From contig CAZICZ010000010.1 in NCBI GenBank assembly GCA_964538025.1, positions 1 through 64,000 on the forward strand: DNA of 64,000 nt. Direction: 5' to 3'. Origin of the DNA: UBA5078 sp964538025. Its GTDB lineage: Bacteria > Pseudomonadota > Gammaproteobacteria > Pseudomonadales > Pseudohongiellaceae. The notes beneath the pieces are model-generated. The model searched no databases. It saw only the letters and a program-made list of their open reading frames with translations, and was not told where the DNA came from. Shown here piece after piece: positions 17,168-24,508 of the stretch. Position 1 is the stretch's first letter, and every line of letters starts with the position of its first letter. A program made the translations under genes and the position numbers.

Positions 17168-17587
17168 TCAGATTTTCTGGCAGTCCTTGCAGATGCCGTA
17201 CAGATAGAGGCTGTGGTCCGTGATTTCGAACCCGAACTTGGCGGCAATCTTGTCTTGTTGCTGCTCGATCACCTCGTCATAAAACTCTTCGACCAGCCCG
17301 CATTTGCTGCAGACCAGATGATCATGATGCTCAAGTGTGCTGAGTTCGAACACCGAATGCCCGCCCTCAAAATGGTGTCGCATGACGAGCCCCGCATCCT
17401 CGAACTGGGTGAGCACCCGATAGACTGTGGCGAGCCCCACATCCTCATCCGCATCGATCAGCGCCTTGTACACATCTTCGGCACTCAGGTGGCGGGTTTC
17501 GGAGCTTTCCAGCAGCTGGAGAATTTTGACTCGGGGGAGCGTGACCTTCAGGCCGGCTTTGCGTAGTTCCTGATTTTCTGAAGACAT
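17168..17587 (-). CDS. fur: Ferric uptake regulator Fur
   Basis: Metal-dependent repressor of iron-uptake genes. The 139-residue protein has the N-terminal winged helix (LRKAGLKVTLPRVKILQLLE, then LSAEDVYKALI and GLATVYRVLTQFEDAGLV). It keeps the metal sites: HHDHLVC and CSKCGLVEEF with the structural-zinc cysteines, and the C-terminal CKDC. The ATG follows GAGA and gives the usual length. It is divergent from bamE across a 180-base gap, the usual gammaproteobacterial arrangement. Given several TonB receptors in this window, it is a plausible regulator in trans. Confidence 0.96.
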   Translation of the reverse strand: MSSENQELRKAGLKVTLPRVKILQLLESSETRHLSAEDVYKALIDADEDVGLATVYRVLTQFEDAGLVMRHHFEGGHSVFELSTLEHHDHLVCSKCGLVEEFYDEVIEQQQDKIAAKFGFEITDHSLYLYGICKDCQKI

Positions 17588-17671
17588 GGTGTTCTCGTGA
17601 TCGGTCGTCCGCTTGCGCGATTGGCTGTCAGAAGTCCGCGGTGCAGGCAGTCTTGGATGCCGCCCTTTGCA

Positions 17672-17699
17672 TTGACCCACGGTGCAAGTCAGGTATTAT
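17672..17699 (+). promoter_or_regulatory. Promoter of bamE
   Basis: TTGACC (17672-17677) and TATTAT (17694-17699) with a 16-base spacer, about 70 bases before the bamE ATG in the fur-bamE divergent region. Confidence 0.55.
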
Positions 17700-17767
17700 G
17701 CCCCGTAACCGAAGGAGATGAAAGTTAGCCTCCCGGCCCCGCGCTCCACCATCGACAGAGATTTTCT

Positions 17768-18187
17768 ATGCGTTTTTTCACGGCCCGCCCTGCCCCCCGT
17801 CGACTTTTTCCTGCACGACTTTTGCTCGCCCTCGGGCTTCTGGGTGCCCTCAGCGCCTGCAGCGTGCCGCGCCTGCAATTTCCTGGGGTGTACAAAGTCG
17901 ATATCCAGCAGGGCAATATCATCACGCAGGAAATGATCGACCAGCTGCGCCCGGGCATGACCAAGCGCCAGGTCATCTTCGTCATGGGGACACCGCTGGT
18001 GCGTGACCCTTTCCATCAGGACCGCTGGGACTACGTCTACAGCTACCAGCCCGGTGGCGGCATCCGCGGGCAGGAAAAAGTCACCATGTACTTCGAGAAC
18101 GATCAGCTGACGCATTTCACCGGTGACTACAAGCCGACCGATGAGAGCAGCGCAGAATCAGGCGCCGCTCCCGCCAGCAACTCCTGA
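17768..18187 (+). CDS. bamE: Outer-membrane assembly lipoprotein BamE
   Basis: Small lipoprotein subunit of the BAM complex that folds beta-barrel proteins into the outer membrane. The 139-residue protein has a lipoprotein signal ending LSAC (Cys at about residue 35), followed by FPGVYKVDIQQGNII, the LRPGMTKRQVIFVMGTPLV motif of the SmpA/OmlA domain, and RWDYVYSYQPGG. It is divergent from fur. Its stop codon abuts the stop of the receptor gene on the other strand with no gap. Confidence 0.94.
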   Translation: MRFFTARPAPRRLFPARLLLALGLLGALSACSVPRLQFPGVYKVDIQQGNIITQEMIDQLRPGMTKRQVIFVMGTPLVRDPFHQDRWDYVYSYQPGGGIRGQEKVTMYFENDQLTHFTGDYKPTDESSAESGAAPASNS

Positions 18188-20308
18188 TCAAAACTCCAGC
18201 CGCAGTCCAAGGATCATGCTGCGCCCCGCCTCGGGAGAAACTGTCTTCAGCATCGAGGTGTGATTGCGCACCTCCTCGTCCAGCAGATTGTTCGCCTTGC
18301 CAAATACCGTCAGCGTGCTGTCCTGTCCTTCAACGTGATAATCGACCGAGGCGTTGACGAGGGTGTACCCGTCCGAGCGGGATTCCAGCAGCGCTGTCCG
18401 GGTCTGTGCCGCAACACGCGTGGCGCGCAGCTTGTACTGCCACCGGGTGTGCGCGTGGGAGATCTCCACGCCGACCCGCGCCGCCGGAATGCGCGGCACA
18501 TTGCCCATGCCGTCAAGTTGCGCCCGCACATAGTCTCCAAACACTGACACGCTGGTCAGATGCTGCGCGCTCTGGCTAATGGGCATGCCCAGTTCAATTT
18601 CGATTCCCTTGAACACTGCATCGTTCTGCGTCATGCGGGCGATCTGCACCTCGTCGACAAACTCGCCGGTATCGCGCATGTACAGAAAATCCTTGATGTC
18701 GTTGTAAAACACATTGAGGTCCCCCGTGACGCTGCCCATGTGGCGACGCAGGCCGATCTCGACATTCGTTGAGCGCTCCTTGTCCGCCTCCGGATTGCCG
18801 ATCTCCAGGCGCTGCGTCGCCGCATGGCTAATCAGATCATGATCGTCCACGGGAGCCGCACAGGTGCTTGCATCAATATTGGAATATTTCTCTTCAACAC
18901 TTGCCGCACGCTGGGAGTGTGCCAGCGCGAGCATCAGATTCGTGTCTTCCCGGAATCGCCACAACGCCGAGGCACTGCCGCTGAGGCTGGTGGTCCGGTC
19001 ATCACAGGTACCCGCGCTTTGACGCAGACGCTGCTGCTCCGCCCGTGCGCCAAATTCGTAGGTGAGGTCGCCTGCATCTAGGCTTTGCACGGTGAACACG
19101 CCCAGCGAATCAATCGTGGTTCGGGGGATATACGCCTCTTCGCCGAGCGCACTAAAGGTTTTGTGGCCAGTCTGCAGGCCCGTCACGCCCTGCACATTGC
19201 CGATAGGGCGATGCGTGAGGGTAAAGCGTCCCTCGTGCCCCCGGTTGGCGTAGACCGTGCCGATGGTGCCGTCGCTTTCGATCTCCGCATGGCCGTAATC
19301 CACTGCACTGAGCTTTCCCTGCCCCTGTGTAAAGAATCCGTCTAGAGCGTACTCGCCCTCCAGATCAACACGATCCTGATGCATGGCGATGCGGATACCA
19401 CCGGCTTCTTCGTCGATCTCACCCGACTCATCATGTCCCTCCTCGTCTTCGTGATGGGCATGCGCTGCCGCGGGCAGGCCATACTGACTCTCTGCATGGT
19501 CATAGGACATGCCAAGGTAGCCTTTGTCAGTCACCCACGAGGCTCCCACTGTCTTTGCATTGGCCAACGTGCTGGAGTTCTCAATGCGCCCCCGGCTGTT
19601 CTGCCACTGCGCAACCGACAGCGCATCGTCCGTGTCCACCGTGCGGGTATCGATGGCAAAACCGGGTATCCGGGTGTTGTTACTCTCGCGATAGGTGCCA
19701 TCCAGATGGAACGCGAAACTCCCCGCTCCTCCTTCGAGTTTGACGACGCTCGTCTGCTGATCTGACGCGGAATGGTGTCGCGTCTCCACCACTCCCGTGA
19801 GTGCTGCCGGAACGGTGGTCGGAATGCGGTTGTCGATCACGTTGACCACGCCCCCGATGGCGCCATTGCCGTACAACAAGGTGGCCGGCCCTCGCACAAC
19901 CTCGATCCGTTCGGCCAGCGCCGCCTCCACGGCATTCGCATGATCAGGGCTGATCGCGGACGCATCCATGTTGCTGACGCCTCCTTGCAGGACCTGCACG
20001 CGATTCCCACTCTGCCCCCGGATAATGGGCAGCCCGACGCCGGTGCCAAAAGAAGCGCTGTTGACGCCCACCAACTCCTTCAGGGTTTCTCCCAGGGTGC
20101 TTGCTGCTTTCTCCCGCAGGGCTTCGCCCAACAATACGTTGACAGGAAGTGCGGTTTCGGCGCGGGTTTGCTGGAGGCTGGAGGACACGATGATCTCTTC
20201 GACCACCTCGTTCGTGTGGAGCTCCTGCCCCACGGCGCTTGCGGCCATGGCAGCACTGACGGAGACGCTGAGCACATTCATTGAAAAGTGAAAATATCGT
20301 TGACGCAT
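18188..20308 (-). CDS. TonB-dependent outer-membrane receptor, ZnuD-like (probable metal uptake)
   Basis: A 706-residue TonB-dependent receptor with a signal peptide, a TonB-box-like EEIIVSSS, a plug domain (VNSASFGTGVGLPIIRGQSGNRVQVLQGG, then RIEVVRGPATLLYGNGAIGGVVNVID), and a 22-strand barrel ending in aromatic-rich LGLRLEF. A histidine/acidic extracellular loop reads HAHHEDEEGHDESGEIDEE, the kind of metal-catching loop described for ZnuD. The start chosen has GAGGG ahead of ATG; the frame is open further upstream. A small His/Cys membrane peptide gene lies just upstream. Zinc is the likeliest substrate, but copper or another divalent metal is possible, and no clear Zur box was found. Confidence 0.85.
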   Translation of the reverse strand: MRQRYFHFSMNVLSVSVSAAMAASAVGQELHTNEVVEEIIVSSSLQQTRAETALPVNVLLGEALREKAASTLGETLKELVGVNSASFGTGVGLPIIRGQSGNRVQVLQGGVSNMDASAISPDHANAVEAALAERIEVVRGPATLLYGNGAIGGVVNVIDNRIPTTVPAALTGVVETRHHSASDQQTSVVKLEGGAGSFAFHLDGTYRESNNTRIPGFAIDTRTVDTDDALSVAQWQNSRGRIENSSTLANAKTVGASWVTDKGYLGMSYDHAESQYGLPAAAHAHHEDEEGHDESGEIDEEAGGIRIAMHQDRVDLEGEYALDGFFTQGQGKLSAVDYGHAEIESDGTIGTVYANRGHEGRFTLTHRPIGNVQGVTGLQTGHKTFSALGEEAYIPRTTIDSLGVFTVQSLDAGDLTYEFGARAEQQRLRQSAGTCDDRTTSLSGSASALWRFREDTNLMLALAHSQRAASVEEKYSNIDASTCAAPVDDHDLISHAATQRLEIGNPEADKERSTNVEIGLRRHMGSVTGDLNVFYNDIKDFLYMRDTGEFVDEVQIARMTQNDAVFKGIEIELGMPISQSAQHLTSVSVFGDYVRAQLDGMGNVPRIPAARVGVEISHAHTRWQYKLRATRVAAQTRTALLESRSDGYTLVNASVDYHVEGQDSTLTVFGKANNLLDEEVRNHTSMLKTVSPEAGRSMILGLRLEF

Positions 20309-20408
20309 AACACCCTCGAAGGACGAAGTCTTAGAACACAGGAAATTGACCGACAAAGGCGAGACGCCATTGCCAGACGGTGCATGGCCGGAGACCGGCA
20401 CGAACGTG

Positions 20409-20717
20409 TCAGACGATCAGAGGGGGAGCACGGGAATTCGCGGGGACCTGGACGACAACGAGGACGCTGTCCGAAAGAGGAGAATAACGATGCACCAGCA
20501 CCGGGATGTCGAGAGACGGCAGGCTGGTGGCCAGCGCATCTTGCCCCGTTCCCAGTTGCAGACAGAAGGTACAGTCCAGATGCTTGTTAATGTCTCCGTT
20601 GTGGGAGTGCATCAGCACACTGCTCTGGAAGACCAGCAATACCAGTGCGAATACAAGCGCCAGTACCTTGGAGGCACCGGGTTTGGTAAGAGGAATCTGG
20701 ACGGAGGAATCGTGCAT
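20409..20717 (-). CDS. Small membrane protein with His/Cys motif upstream of the ZnuD-like receptor
   Basis: A 102-residue protein with one hydrophobic helix (about residues 17-35, KVLALVFALVLLVFQSSVLM), then HSH and, 7 residues on, HLDCTFC, which together look like a metal site on the outer face of the membrane. The C-terminal half is less distinctive. The ATG is used; an in-frame TTG 12 codons earlier is possible. It resembles the short DUF2946-like proteins found next to metal-type TonB receptors, a resemblance recalled and not tested. With the receptor 100 bases downstream on the same strand, a shared role in metal handling is inferred. Confidence 0.65.
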   Translation of the reverse strand: MHDSSVQIPLTKPGASKVLALVFALVLLVFQSSVLMHSHNGDINKHLDCTFCLQLGTGQDALATSLPSLDIPVLVHRYSPLSDSVLVVVQVPANSRAPPLIV

Positions 20718-20762
20718 GTCGCGAAGGTTCACCGCATTGGGCCGAGTAGTCAAGTCAACCCT

Positions 20763-20829
20763 CGTCTTCGAGGAAGACGCCTCCGAAACACTCCAGGGTC
20801 CAGGCCCGTTTCAGGAGCATTTCGGAGGC
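20763..20829. repeat. Tandem inverted repeats upstream of the His/Cys protein gene
   Basis: Two adjoining hairpins. The first has arms CGTCTTC and GAAGACG around a three-base loop (20763-20779). The second has 10-base arms GCCTCCGAAA (20779-20788) and TTTCGGAGGC (20820-20829) with further inner pairing CTCC/GGAG and GGG/CCC. They lie between the ArsA-like gene and the His/Cys protein gene on the transcribed minus strand. No T-run follows, so a regulatory leader structure, or a boundary between transcripts, is more likely than a plain terminator. Confidence 0.6.
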
Positions 20830-20896
20830 TGACTTGCGGGTACATGAAGATTGACCGTGAGCGTCCGAAAAAGTTTCCAGCGGGATAAAAAACTTT

Positions 20897-21886
20897 TCAG
20901 GATTCCAGTCGCTGAGCGAATTGCTCGAGGGCTGCAAGACCCACAACGTCATGGGCAACCAGGGTCAGGTCCTGTCGAGGCAAATGCGGAAGCGCCTCGG
21001 AGAGGGTTGCCAGATGAATTTCCTCCTGCACGCGACGCTCCGTAAAGAAGGCGCCGAGTCCCTCGGGCACGCGTTTGTTGACGACCAGACCGCCTACTCG
21101 CACGCCTGTGCGCGCCAGCTGGCTATTGAGGGCAATGCTTTCCAATACGGGCAAACGCTCCGCGGCCAACACAATAATGAATGCTGTACGCTCCGGATTG
21201 CCCAACGCCGTGCGAAGATCGCCAAAGCGTTTGCGACGCCGATTGAGCAGAATACGAATGCGGTTGTCCCGGCTGTCCATGCTGTTGTCACCGTCCCCGC
21301 CAAAAATGCTGTTGCCCACCGATTTGTCGCTGCCCAGATTCTGCAGGACGCCCCGAAACCGCTCCGCTTTGTCGCGGCGCTGGATCAAGCCATCTGTCCA
21401 CGCAGACATCATTTCCGGCAGGGCAATCAGGCGCGCGGTATGGCCCGACGGGGCAGTATCGAAGACGAGCAGATCATAGTCCTTGGCCGCAAACTCCACG
21501 ACTTCGGCGATGCGCTCCATGATGGCTGCCTCCTGCATGCCGGGTGCGTCCCGGGACAGCTCGATATGCTTGTCCACTTCTCCCGCCAGATGGGGCGCCA
21601 TGAGTTTGCGCAGGGAGTCGGACACCTCTGCCAGATGCTCGTTGACGGTCTGCTCCGGATCCAGTTCCATGCCATCCAGATTCACCGCCAGCTTGACCGG
21701 TCGGGGCCCCACCTCACGGTTGAACAGGTGGCCGAGATTATGCGCAGGATCGGTGGAGACGAGCAGCACGCGCCGCCCCTCCTTTGCCATGGCGAGCGCC
21801 GTGGCGGCGGACACGGTCGTCTTGCCGACACCACCCTTGCCACCGAAGAACAGAATGCGTTTGCCGCGGGCGATCTCTAACAGCAT
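20897..21886 (-). CDS. ArsA/Get3 (TRC40)-family ATPase
   Basis: A 329-residue single-domain ATPase of the deviant Walker A class. The P-loop is GGKGGVGKTT near residue 15-24, followed by VLLVSTDPAHNLGHLF (switch I) and LLVFDTAPSGHTARLIALP (switch II), as in ArsA and Get3. Arsenite ArsA has two such domains, and the arsenic-operon genes are absent here, so arsenic export is unlikely. Its first ten bases overlap the end of the CC-star gene, so the two are probably translationally coupled. Together they look like an ATPase with a small partner or client. Function is not known to me. Confidence 0.85.
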   Translation of the reverse strand: MLLEIARGKRILFFGGKGGVGKTTVSAATALAMAKEGRRVLLVSTDPAHNLGHLFNREVGPRPVKLAVNLDGMELDPEQTVNEHLAEVSDSLRKLMAPHLAGEVDKHIELSRDAPGMQEAAIMERIAEVVEFAAKDYDLLVFDTAPSGHTARLIALPEMMSAWTDGLIQRRDKAERFRGVLQNLGSDKSVGNSIFGGDGDNSMDSRDNRIRILLNRRRKRFGDLRTALGNPERTAFIIVLAAERLPVLESIALNSQLARTGVRVGGLVVNKRVPEGLGAFFTERRVQEEIHLATLSEALPHLPRQDLTLVAHDVVGLAALEQFAQRLES

Positions 21887-22167
21887 GACACGTGATCCAG
21901 AGGCGAACGCTCCATGCCCATGCGGCGATGCCAGTCATGGAAGCGGTCATACACGACGGGAAGCAATTCCAGCGTGTAGTAGGTGGCAGGGTTGGGAATG
22001 CCCAGGCTTTCGGAAAAAATCAGCATCATGAACAGATCGTCCTCATCCCGCTGGGCGCGTGCAAACTCGCGTCGATACGGCGCAATGTAATATTCCCGCA
22101 GGCCGTCCTCGATTCGGGCGAACAAACTCTTGCGGGTGTCATTGCCGGGAATGTCATGATCGTCCAT
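21877..22167 (-). CDS. Small protein ending in Cys-Cys, cory-CC-star type
   Basis: A 96-residue soluble, predicted mostly helical protein with a Tyr/Arg-rich block (REYYIAPYRREFARAQRDED, about residues 24-43), the segment SLGIPNPATYYTLELLP, and two cysteines immediately before the stop codon. This layout matches what I recall of the cory-CC-star family, named for a C-terminal CC followed by the stop, which occurs with ArsA-like ATPases. That assignment is from memory. AGGAG precedes the ATG. It sits 12 bases after rnfH and overlaps the ATPase gene. A terminal vicinal dithiol suggests metal or redox chemistry (inference). Confidence 0.7.
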   Translation of the reverse strand: MDDHDIPGNDTRKSLFARIEDGLREYYIAPYRREFARAQRDEDDLFMMLIFSESLGIPNPATYYTLELLPVVYDRFHDWHRRMGMERSPLDHVSCC

Positions 22168-22179
22168 ACAAATCTCCTG

Positions 22180-22494
22180 TTAGGCCTTCCTGTTCTTGGC
22201 CGCCCGGCGCAGGCGTGCCTGCTTCGGGTCGATCAGCAACGGACGGTAGATTTCCACACGATCCCCCGCTTCGAGCACATAGTCTTGCGGCAGAGGGTGA
22301 CTGCGTCCGTCGAGCAGGCGTGAAAAAATACCCATACTGGCCGTGGCCGGATCGATCTCCGGAAACACCTGAGCGACACCGGAGATTTCTACCGCCTGCA
22401 ACGCAGAGGTGCCGGATGGCACAGTGAGCGCGATGATACTCTGCTCTTGCTCGCGGGCGTAGGCAACTTCGACGGGGATATTCTTGGGTGTCAT
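22180..22494 (-). CDS. rnfH: RnfH-family ubiquitin-fold protein
   Basis: A 104-residue protein of the RnfH (UPF0125) family, a beta-grasp fold usually encoded next to ratA. The N-terminal IPVEVAYAREQEQ and the block YVLEAGDRVEIYRPLLIDPKQARLRRAA are diagnostic. Two ATGs six bases apart and a GTG overlapping the ratA stop compete. The inner ATG is chosen because GAGG lies six bases ahead and the resulting N-terminus matches E. coli RnfH. It is the third gene of the NSS-ratA-rnfH-CC-star-ArsA run. The biochemical role of RnfH is unsettled. Confidence 0.88.
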   Translation of the reverse strand: MTPKNIPVEVAYAREQEQSIIALTVPSGTSALQAVEISGVAQVFPEIDPATASMGIFSRLLDGRSHPLPQDYVLEAGDRVEIYRPLLIDPKQARLRRAAKNRKA

Positions 22495-22502
22495 CGTCAT
22501 CC

Positions 22503-22949
22503 TCACGTCCTGCTTGCCGGGGCATAGCGCTCATCGGCCCGTTTCACCAACGCGTCGACAAGCGTGTTGGCGGAATGATTAAAAAGTTTTTCCAGTGCCG
22601 CGCCGACAATGCCCCCGGCAAAATCGAACTCCATGACAAGGCTCACCTTGCAGGCCTCCGGACTCAGCGCCTTGAAGTGCCAGGACGCCCCAAAATGCCG
22701 GAAAGGCCCTTCCACTAGCTGCATCTGCATGCTTTCTCCCGGTTGTAGTGCATTTCGGGTCGTGAAGGAGTAACTCAGGCCGGCCGCCCCCAGGGTGAGC
22801 TCTCCCACCACTTCCTCAGGAGTGCGACTGATTACCCGTGCCTTCTGACATCCCTGCATGAACTGGGGATAGCTTTCAATATCGTCGATCAGCGCGTACA
22901 TCTGCTGCGCGGAATGCATCACGAGCGCACTGCGGTCGATCCGGGTCAT
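22503..22949 (-). CDS. ratA: RatA/Coq10-type START-domain protein
   Basis: A 148-residue SRPBCC/START-fold protein. In E. coli RatA was reported to block ribosome subunit joining, while the same family (Coq10/UbiB-partner type) binds ubiquinone. Conserved blocks are MYALIDDIESYPQFMQGCQKARV, the FTTRNALQPG strand and EFDFAGGIVGAALEKLFNHSANTLVDAL. The start overlaps the stop of the NSS transporter gene as ATGA, so the two are translationally coupled. It is followed by rnfH, its usual neighbour near smpB. Confidence 0.9.
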   Translation of the reverse strand: MTRIDRSALVMHSAQQMYALIDDIESYPQFMQGCQKARVISRTPEEVVGELTLGAAGLSYSFTTRNALQPGESMQMQLVEGPFRHFGASWHFKALSPEACKVSLVMEFDFAGGIVGAALEKLFNHSANTLVDALVKRADERYAPASRT

Positions 22950-24373
22950 AACAGACTCAACAGGTCAAACGCGAAATATTTCTGCGTCAACGAATTCAGA
23001 AACACGAACAGCAGGACGACCGGAATGAAGGTACGCAGTGCAAAATTCACGTAACGCTCGACAAAGGTCCCCGCATAGTGCGCATCGCCACGACTGAGCT
23101 CGGCCGACAATCCGCCCTCGCGCCAGCGGTAGGCACACACGATACACGCCAGAAACCCCACAAAGGGCAGAATCACTTCGCTGAAGGTGTCCGCGATCAG
23201 ATCAAAGAAGGATTTGGGCCCGCCGCCGTAGGGAATGAAATCCGTCAGGAAGCCCGACATGCCAAAAGACATGGCGGCAAAAATTGCAAAGAAACTCACC
23301 AGCGCAGCCTGAATCAGGACCGCCTTGGTGCGTGGCATTTCCCATTCGTCAATCATGTAGGAGATGGGAATCTCCAGGATCGACACGAGCGAGGTTACTG
23401 CCGCAAAGAACACCAGTGCAAAGAAAACGCAGGCGACAAGACTCGCTCCGAAATACCCCACGGCGCCTTGCATGGAAAGAAAAATCTGAGGCAGATAGGT
23501 GAAGATCAGGCCGACGCTGCTGCTGGAAAGGTCCTCGGGATTTGTCGCTGGATTGAAGGCGAAAATGGCCGGCAGAATCAGCAGGCCGGCAAAGAAAGCG
23601 ACCGAAGTATCGGCTATCGCGACCAGGCGGCTTGAGCCCGGAATGCTGTCGGTTTCACTGAAATAGGAGCCGTAGGTGATCATGATTCCCATGCCCAGCG
23701 ACAGCGAGAAAAAGGCCTGATTCAGTGCTGCATTGACGACGGTGCTGTCGAACTGGCTGAAATCCGGCACCAGGTAATAGCGCACCCCGGCGCTGGCGTT
23801 GTCCAGGGTCATCACAAACACAATGAGGCCCAGCAACATCACCGCCAGGGTTGGCATGAGGATGCGCGCCTGTCGTTCGATGCCCTTCTTGACGCCACTG
23901 AGCAGCACGCCGAACACCATCACCTGCAGACCAATGAAATAGGTAAACAAGGAAGGTGAACCAATCACCTCCCCGAAGGTGGTGGGCTGTGCCAGCGAGT
24001 CCAGCCCTCCGAATGCCGCTTTGACGAAGTAAATGATGATCCACACCGTGACGATGGTATAGAACACGGCAATCATGAAGGGCGTCAAAATGGCCAGTTT
24101 GCCGGCGTAGCGCCACGCCTTGCTGCCCCCGGTCAACTGCGTGAACGCTCCGACGGGATTGCGCTGCGAATGACGCCCCATGGCGATCTCGGCCATCATC
24201 ACCGGCAGACAGATCAGCGCCACAAAGAGCACATAAACCATCAAGAAAACGGCACCGCCATTTTTGGAGGCCATCACCGGGAATGCCACCAGATTTCCCA
24301 AGCCGACCGCGGAGCCCGCCGCCGCCAGAATGAAGCCGAGTTTCGAACTGAAGTGCCCGCGTTCAATCGCCAT
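22946..24373 (-). CDS. Sodium-dependent transporter of the NSS/SNF family
   Basis: A 475-residue inner-membrane symporter with about 11-12 hydrophobic helices. The helix-1 signature FILAAAGSAVGLGNLVAFPVM (the unwound Na/substrate site of LeuT-fold NSS proteins) and helix-6 MGIMITYGSYF are present. Bacterial members carry amino acids or related amines; the substrate cannot be read from sequence. AAGGG precedes the ATG. Finding it fused by overlap to ratA is less common than the bare smpB-ratA-rnfH grouping. Confidence 0.9.
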   Translation of the reverse strand: MAIERGHFSSKLGFILAAAGSAVGLGNLVAFPVMASKNGGAVFLMVYVLFVALICLPVMMAEIAMGRHSQRNPVGAFTQLTGGSKAWRYAGKLAILTPFMIAVFYTIVTVWIIIYFVKAAFGGLDSLAQPTTFGEVIGSPSLFTYFIGLQVMVFGVLLSGVKKGIERQARILMPTLAVMLLGLIVFVMTLDNASAGVRYYLVPDFSQFDSTVVNAALNQAFFSLSLGMGIMITYGSYFSETDSIPGSSRLVAIADTSVAFFAGLLILPAIFAFNPATNPEDLSSSSVGLIFTYLPQIFLSMQGAVGYFGASLVACVFFALVFFAAVTSLVSILEIPISYMIDEWEMPRTKAVLIQAALVSFFAIFAAMSFGMSGFLTDFIPYGGGPKSFFDLIADTFSEVILPFVGFLACIVCAYRWREGGLSAELSRGDAHYAGTFVERYVNFALRTFIPVVLLFVFLNSLTQKYFAFDLLSLL

Positions 24374-24508
24374 GAAAAACCCTTTTATCTCAGATGCTTA
24401 CTCTTGGAGTGGGAGAACAAACTTGCGCGGGATTCTATCAGTGCTGCCCCGAGGCTACCAGAAATTTACGGGGTTCGGACACATCGGCAGGGGCGAATCA
24501 GAAGGCCA

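Noticed and set aside
20866..20895. AAAAGTTT/AAACTTTT inverted repeat after the ArsA-like gene
   Set aside because: The stem is entirely weak A-T pairs with one G per arm and the run of Ts is short, so neither a terminator nor a binding site could be called.
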